Shown here piece by piece: positions 4,680 to 9,905 of a DNA stretch of 9,905 nucleotides (position 1 is the first letter of the stretch; each line of letters starts with the position of its first letter). The DNA comes from Acidobacteriota bacterium (GTDB lineage Bacteria > Acidobacteriota > Terriglobia > UBA7540): the NCBI GenBank assembly GCA_003171295.1, contig PMYF01000084.1:1-9905 (forward strand), in the 5' to 3' direction. Made by a program: the position numbers and the translations under genes. The notes beneath the pieces were generated by a model, which ran no database searches, had not been told where the DNA came from, and saw only the letters and a program-made list of their open reading frames with translations.

Positions 4680-5320
4680 CAGATTCTCTCTCCGGGAAGC
4701 CTGTGACGCTCCCGTTCCTCCTCGAAGCAGCGGTGGTGGCGATGCTCCCAAAGGTATTTTCGCCATAGAAGCCCGTGTACCCCGTAGGGGAACGGGAAAA
4801 CGGAGCAAATCTCCCTCTCCGTGGCCACTCCCTGCCTTATGATGGCCAGGAGGGCGCTTCTCCAGCCCCGGTAAGCGAAGCCGGAGGGCAAACCGTGGCG
4901 GTCCAGCCGTATTTCATCGAATTCCCTTGCTATACCCCACTGTATAGCCCCAAGAAACGCTACGCTGCCATTCCTAGAGACGTTCAGTCCCACCAAGCCC
5001 CTTGCCACCGTCCCGCCCAGGAAGAAGCGCCTACGGGGCATTGTGTTGAGTTTCCTCAGGAACGCTTGGTTGCTCATGGACTGGCCATCCCTGCGGCCAG
5101 TGAGCACAGCCTGATCCCTGACCTCAAACTTCCTATCCCCCTCCCGGTTGATCGCCTGTATGCGCTGCCAGTTGTCGTAAGCCTCCCGGCTTACCCTGGG
5201 ATCACTTAAGGCGGGTCGGTCCTCTCGCAGGCGTTTCAGGTCCCGATACTGCGAGGCTTTCTCCTCGGCGTCTATCTCGGGGAGGGGTCGGGGAGGCGGA
5301 GTGTAGAACTCAATTGGCAT
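4679..5320 (-). CDS. Uncharacterised phage protein, 213 aa
   Basis: The frame is open much further upstream, but the start is ATG 5320: AGAGAG lies just before it and sequence above that point reads as non-protein, overlapping the divergent gene and its promoter. The N-terminus is proline-rich (MPIEFYTPPPRPLPEIDAEE), followed by a charged helical region to about residue 85 and a core with GLVGLNVSRNGSVAFLGAI and YRGWRSALLAIIRQG, ending in an Arg/His/Glu-rich tail. I recall similar short proteins beside virion-protein genes in podovirus-like genomes but cannot name a family. It is coupled by TGATG to the hydrolase. A GGTATTTTAG box (5337-5328) may supply its own promoter. Confidence 0.7.
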   Translation of the reverse strand: MPIEFYTPPPRPLPEIDAEEKASQYRDLKRLREDRPALSDPRVSREAYDNWQRIQAINREGDRKFEVRDQAVLTGRRDGQSMSNQAFLRKLNTMPRRRFFLGGTVARGLVGLNVSRNGSVAFLGAIQWGIAREFDEIRLDRHGLPSGFAYRGWRSALLAIIRQGVATEREICSVFPFPYGVHGLLWRKYLWEHRHHRCFEEERERHRLPGERI

Positions 5321-5354
5321 ATTCTCTCTAAAATACCAGTTTTCGCGGTATATT
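5319..5354 (+). promoter_or_regulatory. Promoter cassette, copy 4 (before the lone 93-aa gene), upstream box degenerate
   Basis: GGTATATT at 5347-5354, preceded by CGC as in copies 2 and 3 and followed by ATAGGTGGAGG. TATATT as -10 gives a start near 5361, at the GGAGG (5361-5365) serving ATG 5371. The region 28 bases upstream (from 5319) reads ATATTCTCT, only loosely like GAATCTCCC, so the second half of the cassette is well kept and the first half is weak. Confidence 0.55.
5330..5337 (-). promoter_or_regulatory. GGTATTTT -10-like box of the 213-aa gene
   Basis: On the minus strand it reads GGTATTTT followed by AGAGAG and ATG 10 bases later, the same close packing of box, Shine-Dalgarno and start seen in the plus-strand cassettes. 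With TATTTT as -10, transcription would start around 5323. There is no GAATCTYCC at the usual distance. The box sits back to back with the plus-strand GGTATATT at 5347-5354, so the short interval would be a divergent promoter. Confidence 0.4.
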
Positions 5355-5370
5355 ATAGGTGGAGGTTGAC

Positions 5371-5652
5371 ATGAACAGGCTAGGAAGCGAGAGATGGGTA
5401 GGAAAGCTCCTGGACATCCTGGACACCTGGTATAACGGCAGTGAAATCCTCGCCCTGCTCGACCAGCAGGAGTTCGCCATAACGGACGTTTACGACGATC
5501 ACATATCGTTGACGGCCCCGGACACCACTTGGTTGAAGCTGATGCCCAAGGATCGTTGGTGCTATCGCGCCCCTGGAAAAGACATCGACGAGGGGTTCGG
5601 CAACTGGCTCGAGCTCGCCCAGGTGCTTTCTCCCGATTACCGCGGCTATTGA
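5371..5652 (+). CDS. Lone 93-aa hypothetical protein between opposing structural genes (moron-like)
   Basis: ATG 5371 is set by GGAGG at 5361-5365 and the promoter box just upstream. The product begins MNRLGSERWVGKLLDILDTW, has a middle EFAITDVYDDHISLTAP that looks like beta strands, and ends NWLELAQVLSPDYRGY; it is acidic and soluble. No family is recognised. It is the only plus-strand gene within the minus-strand block, carries its own promoter, diverges from the 213-aa gene and overlaps the end of the 1022-aa gene by 7 bases tail to tail. That arrangement is typical of a moron: an independently expressed insertion, often active in the prophage and affecting the host. Confidence 0.7.
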   Translation: MNRLGSERWVGKLLDILDTWYNGSEILALLDQQEFAITDVYDDHISLTAPDTTWLKLMPKDRWCYRAPGKDIDEGFGNWLELAQVLSPDYRGY

Positions 5653-8600
5653 GGGGGCAGCTTCTTGAGGAAGTCGTTCGCCAACTCCTCATTGGTCTTA
5701 GGCTTCGCCTTCCCTGCCTTGGGCTTTCCCGCCAATAGTTCAGATCGGCTCTTTTCCGCCACCGCCTTGACCTTCGCCCTATCCGCAGCCCGCGTAGCTT
5801 CCTTTTCCAGCCAGCGATTCTTCACCACTTCCTTGAACGGGGAAATCGTCATCCCGCCCTCGGTCGGCTTGTCGAGTAGCTGGGGCGCGATCCTTCCCGT
5901 CTCCTTGGTCACCAGTGACTTTCCCCTCATTCCCGCCACGAACACCCGTGTCACATCGGGATCGAACTGGACGCCCTTATGCTCGTTAAGTTCCTTGAGC
6001 GCGTCCTCCACGCTGCGAGGCGTGTTGTAGCCTCGGTCGGAGGTCATGGCGTCGAAGCAGTCCACGACCGTTCCGATGCGAACCGCGAGCGCCATATCCT
6101 TCGATGGCTTGTTGGTCGGATATCCCCCTCCCGAATACTTTTCGTGGTGTCCGCCCACGATATCGGCGAGTTGCTTGGTGGTGATCCCATACTGCTTTAG
6201 AAGCTTCACGCCCTCCTCGGGGTGCTTGAAAATCTCGTTGATCTGGTTGGGACTCAGCCTGCCTGTAGCCTGTAGGGTGGCAGCGCTCACCTTCAGCTTC
6301 CCGATGTCGTGAAGCTTAAGGTCCTCGCCGAGCTGGTGGGCAGCCCCCTCGTCCAGGCCCATCCATTCGCCGAGCTTAGCGCCGAGTTCGCCGGTGTGCA
6401 TCGAGTGCTGGTAGGTGGTCATGTCGTGGCGGCTGATGTCCCCCATCGCCTTGGATCGGGCTTGCAGGTCCTCGGCTGCCTTCGCTTTCTCTCCCTTGCT
6501 GGTGAAGAACTCCTTCACGGCGTCGAACGCCTTCATGACGGAGTCGGGCATCATCACGAAACCGTCGTCGTTGAATTTCTTGCTGTCGAACTTGTCGGAG
6601 GGAGGCTGATCCTCGGGACGAAGCGTCTGGACGTTGCCCTTCGCCTCTTCTTTCTTGACCTCACGGAATGTCTTGTCGAACCAAGTCTTGCCGCCGTCGT
6701 TGGACTGCTCCAGAAGGTTCCATCCGCCTTTGTTCTTGAGTTCGTTGAACGCCGTCCCCACGCTGACGTCTTCCCCCTTGTTCTTGGCGTCGATGGTGTC
6801 CTGGAAAGTCTTCACCCGGTCGGGGTCCATCCCTGACCAGCGGTAAAGGATGCCGCTCTCGTTGCGAGTCTTGGGGTGCGCAGTGACAGTGCCATTCTCC
6901 GGTTCGACCTTGTACCAGTGGGAAGCGCTGTTCTCCACGGTGACGGCACCGGGGGGAAGTGTTGGCTTGCCTTCCGCAGCAGGCTTGGGAGGTTCTCCGG
7001 TTATGGGGGTGGGTTCCTTGCCTTCCATGCCTGCCCCGACTCCGCCCTTCTTGAGAAGCTGCTGACCTATGGGGACGTTCTTCTGCAAGGGCGGATTGTT
7101 GGCGGTGACCTGCGGCTCGACCGCCGCCCCGACCCTGTTGGCTATCTGGCGAGCCGTGGGAGCCTTCGGTCCGGGCGTCTCAGGAGGAACGGGAAGTATG
7201 CCTTGGGGAGCCGTGGGCAGTGCGGGCTTGCCGCCAGGAGTGCCCTCCGGCTCTAGTTCGTGCATGGGGGGATATTCTGCTGGCGTAACCTTAGATGCCC
7301 TTTGGGTCGCCTGCTGTAGCCTTTGGACAGGAGATGGCGTCCATGCCTTCATGAACTCGCTCGGTTCTCCACGCATCATGTCATAGAGAACGCCGCCCAG
7401 TATCCCGAAACCATGAAGAGGCAATACCCCGCCGACAACGATTGGAAATCCTGCCTTGCCTACTGCTGCTGTCTTGGTTTTCCAGGTCGTGTCGATGCCG
7501 TTTTCTATGGCCTTGACATTGGTCGGATTAGACACCATGTCGTTAAGGACTTCCAGGCTCTCTTTTGCTTTCAGTAGCGGTGCCGCCTCTGGCGATGCGG
7601 TGAAGGGATCAGCTCCGATGTCCTTATTGTGCTGCTTGATGTTCTCTAGGCTCTCCTCTACCTTCATCCTGGACCTATCCAGGATGTCATTGAAATCCGT
7701 GCTGGTGAAATTGCCTTTGCTTAAATAGTCAGGAGGGTATTTCTTAATTTCTTCTGACAGGTAAGGAGCAGCGTCTGTGAATGATTCTCTGATGTAGTCA
7801 GGTGTCATCACGCTGTTGCCTAGTCTCTTAGACCTCCTTGCCAATTCCGTCTTGCCGAGGGCCTTGGAGAACGCTTCCGCCGCCTTTTCCTGGTTCCTGG
7901 CGACCATGTAGGTCTTCCAGTTTGCGTTTCCCTGCTTGGCCATCTCCTTGAAGCCTTTGCCCGTCTCCAGGGTCTCAAGGACGCTCTTCGGCCCGCCGTG
8001 CTCGACGAAGTGGGATGCCATGGACGTGACCAACGCCGTGGTCATGAGAAGGTCCTGCAATGCCTCGGGATTTCCCATATCCTTGTTGTCGGCGGGATTC
8101 CGCGAAGCCTGCCACTTCCTGAACAGGTCGGGTATCTGGCTTCCCATGACAGCGCCGTAGGTGCCTGCCTGGAAGGGCGTGGAAGCGCCTCCCGATGCTA
8201 TGGTCAGCACCGTGTTGGCCAGACCCTCTCCCGTCTGAGCGAAGTCCACGAGGCTTGCGGCAAGGCGGAGCGTGTCGCCGCTCATCCCTCCGAGTCCTCC
8301 TATGGGTTCCCTGCTCCCGGTTTGCAGGTTGGTGCGTTCCTTGGGGAAAGTCCTGTTGACGAACTCCAGCGCCGAAGAACCGAGGACGGCCTTGGTAATG
8401 GGCGTCTTGAGGGCCGATGCCACTCCGCCCAAGGCGCGTGTGAACGGTTGCGATTCCCATTCCTCACGGCTGAACAAATCCGCCCCGTTGATGCCCATGC
8501 CCGTGCGGGCAGGGGGCTTCTCCCCACCGCCGCCCCCGCCCTGCTGTGTCTGACCGGCGGCAACCTGCTGGATATTACGGTCCAGTATGTCGCCTGTCGG

Positions 8601-8714
8601 CTGTTCCTGTGGCGCAGGTGCCACGGTGATCGGCTGTGCGGTCGGAGGAGCTGGCGGGGGAGCCGAAGACTTCCCGGTTATCTGCTGGATTCCGTTGTCC
8701 AATACATCAGGCAT
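5646..8714 (-). CDS. 1022-aa multidomain virion-type protein with C-terminal HD-GYP domain
   Basis: ATG 8714 follows the upstream stop directly (TAAATG) with GGAGGG inside the upstream gene, so the two are coupled. Order: residues 1-70 low complexity, with a repeated motif DVLDNGIQQ (3-11) and DILDRNIQQ (42-50) and a six-Gly run (59-64); 70-450 mostly helical with hydrophobic segments, the clearest at about 418-445; 450-580 proline-rich linker; 580-760 unassigned; about 765-930 a complete HD-GYP domain; then a Lys-rich tail. HD-GYP residues present are His770, His802-Asp803 (HDIGK), His831, His856-His857, GGGYP (862-866), Asp885 and SDRGY (892-896). The family hydrolyses cyclic dinucleotides such as c-di-GMP. 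Size, linkers and neighbours suggest an internal or ejected virion protein; that part is inference. Activity is likely, since all metal ligands are kept. Confidence 0.85.
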   Translation of the reverse strand: MPDVLDNGIQQITGKSSAPPPAPPTAQPITVAPAPQEQPTGDILDRNIQQVAAGQTQQGGGGGGEKPPARTGMGINGADLFSREEWESQPFTRALGGVASALKTPITKAVLGSSALEFVNRTFPKERTNLQTGSREPIGGLGGMSGDTLRLAASLVDFAQTGEGLANTVLTIASGGASTPFQAGTYGAVMGSQIPDLFRKWQASRNPADNKDMGNPEALQDLLMTTALVTSMASHFVEHGGPKSVLETLETGKGFKEMAKQGNANWKTYMVARNQEKAAEAFSKALGKTELARRSKRLGNSVMTPDYIRESFTDAAPYLSEEIKKYPPDYLSKGNFTSTDFNDILDRSRMKVEESLENIKQHNKDIGADPFTASPEAAPLLKAKESLEVLNDMVSNPTNVKAIENGIDTTWKTKTAAVGKAGFPIVVGGVLPLHGFGILGGVLYDMMRGEPSEFMKAWTPSPVQRLQQATQRASKVTPAEYPPMHELEPEGTPGGKPALPTAPQGILPVPPETPGPKAPTARQIANRVGAAVEPQVTANNPPLQKNVPIGQQLLKKGGVGAGMEGKEPTPITGEPPKPAAEGKPTLPPGAVTVENSASHWYKVEPENGTVTAHPKTRNESGILYRWSGMDPDRVKTFQDTIDAKNKGEDVSVGTAFNELKNKGGWNLLEQSNDGGKTWFDKTFREVKKEEAKGNVQTLRPEDQPPSDKFDSKKFNDDGFVMMPDSVMKAFDAVKEFFTSKGEKAKAAEDLQARSKAMGDISRHDMTTYQHSMHTGELGAKLGEWMGLDEGAAHQLGEDLKLHDIGKLKVSAATLQATGRLSPNQINEIFKHPEEGVKLLKQYGITTKQLADIVGGHHEKYSGGGYPTNKPSKDMALAVRIGTVVDCFDAMTSDRGYNTPRSVEDALKELNEHKGVQFDPDVTRVFVAGMRGKSLVTKETGRIAPQLLDKPTEGGMTISPFKEVVKNRWLEKEATRAADRAKVKAVAEKSRSELLAGKPKAGKAKPKTNEELANDFLKKLPPQ
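8565..8708 (-). repeat. Two imperfect copies of a 27-base coding repeat
   Basis: 8565-8591 and 8682-8708 share CTGCTGGAT and most following positions (plus-strand view). They encode the duplicated D-[VI]-L-D-x-x-I-Q-Q motif at residues 3-11 and 42-50 of the 1022-aa protein, separated by a Pro-rich spacer. The motif may be a binding or assembly tag present in two copies. Confidence 0.6.
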
Positions 8715-9905
8715 TTACTGTACCCTCCACCCGCACTCGCTGGTGGCGTGGACCACAAGCGCCTTGAGTCCCGCAGGGTCGTTGACCATCTGCGGATGCT
8801 GGTGCAGAACCACCTGGATGAAAAGGTTCGCCGTGGTGTCATCCAGCTTCTGGCCCCCGCCCTGCGGAAGGAAGTCGGCGGGCAATCCCTGTCGGTGCGC
8901 CTCGTCGGCGATGTTGATGTAGGCGTCCTTGTATACCTGTGCGGCGACGGCAGTGTAATCCCGCACCTGCTGGGGGGTGATGACATCGCCCTGCTTGAGG
9001 CTCAGTATCTTGGCCCATGCCGCCCCGCCGATGCCCCTTGCACCGATGTGTTCCTCCACCGTGCTTTGGTTGATCCTCATTCCCTTACCGGCAAGCGGCG
9101 TGGCCGATATGCCGATGGCGTTGAACAATGCGACCACGGACTGGGCACCATTGAGGCTGGGGTCCCACTTGCTGTTGCCCATGTTGTTGGCGATGCTCTG
9201 GAACTCCTGGTAGCTTCCCTGCAATCCCAGCACGGTGGAATAGCCCTTGGACTTGGTGAAGGCATCGTAGCGCTTGTTGTATTCCTTCGGGTCCTTGATG
9301 ATGTCCTTGAAGCCGGTGATATCCTCCTTGGGTAGGGCAGCCTTTGCCTCGTTGCCAGCGTTCACGGTCAAGTTGATGTGCTCCTGTGACCTTGCCGCAG
9401 CCGCAGCCTTGATGGCATCGTTGAACTTCTTCTCACCCTGCTCTTGGTTGTCCGTGGGCAATACCCTATAGTCCTTGGGGTTTATGGTCGTCCCCTTGAC
9501 CACGCCGCTGATGCGGTTATTTGCGAGAATGTCTGCAGACAGGCTGTTGGAAGTGTCCTTTACTTCCCCGAGCGGCCTGAGTTCCGGGTGGGCATTGAGA
9601 ATCTCCGCACGGGCGTTGACCTGCTCGGGAGTCGGCTTCGCTATCGTGTTAAGCTGTCCAAGAAGCTTGATGTCGGCAGCCTTGGTGTCCTTCTGGCGGA
9701 GCGCGGAATCCTCGGAAATCTTGGCGAGGTTCGCCGCTCCTCCGTATACCTTGACTATGGCTGCGGCATTCCCCCCTGCCTTGCCGAAAGCGTCGAGAGA
9801 CTTAGCCGGGTCCTTGTCCATCCCGCCCACGAATGCGTTGAACTTCACGAAGGCATTTTTTGCGGAGTCGTCGAGCGTGTCCACGGATGTCGTGGGGAGT
9901 CCAAC
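8715..9905 (-). CDS. Large phage structural/ejection-type protein, C-terminal part (N-terminus beyond window)
   Basis: 396 residues are visible and the frame stays open to the right edge. A GTG at 9884 is in frame but has no ribosome binding site, so the gene most likely starts outside the window. The visible part is helical and rich in Ala, Lys, Gln and Asp, with no catalytic motif I recognise. The stretch from QSVVALFNAIGISATPLAGK through RINQSTVEEHIGARGIG to DVITPQQVRDYTAVAAQVYK (centre of the visible region) resembles a block I recall in large virion proteins of Acidobacteriota-type phages, ending with GLPADFLPQGG. It probably belongs to the internal virion or injection apparatus. The last codons contain the ribosome binding site of the HD-GYP gene, and the two genes abut (TAAATG). 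Confidence 0.75.
   Translation of the reverse strand, partial: VGLPTTSVDTLDDSAKNAFVKFNAFVGGMDKDPAKSLDAFGKAGGNAAAIVKVYGGAANLAKISEDSALRQKDTKAADIKLLGQLNTIAKPTPEQVNARAEILNAHPELRPLGEVKDTSNSLSADILANNRISGVVKGTTINPKDYRVLPTDNQEQGEKKFNDAIKAAAAARSQEHINLTVNAGNEAKAALPKEDITGFKDIIKDPKEYNKRYDAFTKSKGYSTVLGLQGSYQEFQSIANNMGNSKWDPSLNGAQSVVALFNAIGISATPLAGKGMRINQSTVEEHIGARGIGGAAWAKILSLKQGDVITPQQVRDYTAVAAQVYKDAYINIADEAHRQGLPADFLPQGGGQKLDDTTANLFIQVVLHQHPQMVNDPAGLKALVVHATSECGWRVQ

Noticed and set aside
4679..5692. Longer version of the 213-aa protein starting near 5692.
   Set aside because: The extra N-terminal 124 residues are antisense to the 93-aa gene and its promoter and look random; ATG 5320 has a ribosome binding site.
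7998..9335. Long plus-strand open frame (445 codons).
   Set aside because: It lies opposite the two well-supported minus-strand genes, lacks a ribosome binding site and has the low-complexity composition of an antisense shadow in GC-rich coding DNA.
1..9905. CRISPR array, insertion sequence or complete ribosomal RNA.
   Set aside because: No regularly spaced repeats, transposase motifs with terminal repeats, or rRNA-like sequence seen.

Overview
The window looks like part of a temperate tailed phage (Caudoviricetes), either a prophage or a free viral contig. It carries a tyrosine integrase followed directly by a tRNA-Arg fragment, a cell-wall hydrolase-like gene, and two large minus-strand genes that look like internal or ejected virion proteins. 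The host is uncertain. From memory, the sigma-region-4-like protein (TQADLGLIFGITQTRVS), the ending of the integrase (GRKTDSIFRRYNIV) and the large structural genes resemble genes I associate with Acidobacteriota (Terriglobia) and their phages. I treat this as a weak inference.

Layout. 1-243: AT-rich, non-coding, with a 7-bp dyad. 244-996 (+): sigma-region-4/HTH-like regulator. 932-1303 (-): small basic CPxC protein that overlaps the regulator tail to tail. 1389-1718 (+): 109-aa hypothetical, followed by two tiny ORFs (1715-1834 and 1845-1946) that may be one frameshifted gene. 2046-3113 (+): tyrosine integrase. 3125-3166: 5' part of a tRNA-Arg(TCT), followed by an AT-rich palindromic stretch, together a likely attachment region. 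3359-3685 (+): four-helix membrane protein. 3694-3981 (+): YHRTT protein, possibly with an ADP-ribosyltransferase fold. 4044-4232 (+): 62-aa hypothetical, which abuts head-on with 4233-4679 (-), a SleB-like hydrolase. 4679-5320 (-): unknown phage protein. 5371-5652 (+): a lone 93-aa gene pointing against its neighbours. 5646-8714 (-): 1022-aa protein with a complete HD-GYP phosphodiesterase domain near its C-terminus. 8715-9905 (-): C-terminal part of another large structural-like protein that runs off the right edge.

Two features stand out. First, the HD-GYP domain sits inside what is probably a virion or ejection protein. A packaged, injected cyclic-dinucleotide phosphodiesterase would be an unusual way for a phage to change host signalling or counter cyclic-nucleotide-based defence. 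Second, several genes have their own near-identical promoter/RBS cassette: GAATCTYCC, 19 bases, GGTATATT or GGTATTAT, then a Shine-Dalgarno and ATG within about 25 bases. It appears exactly spaced three times, and as the downstream half alone three more times on both strands. This suggests a dedicated regulon of single-gene (moron-like) units, perhaps read with the help of the phage's own sigma-region-4-like protein.
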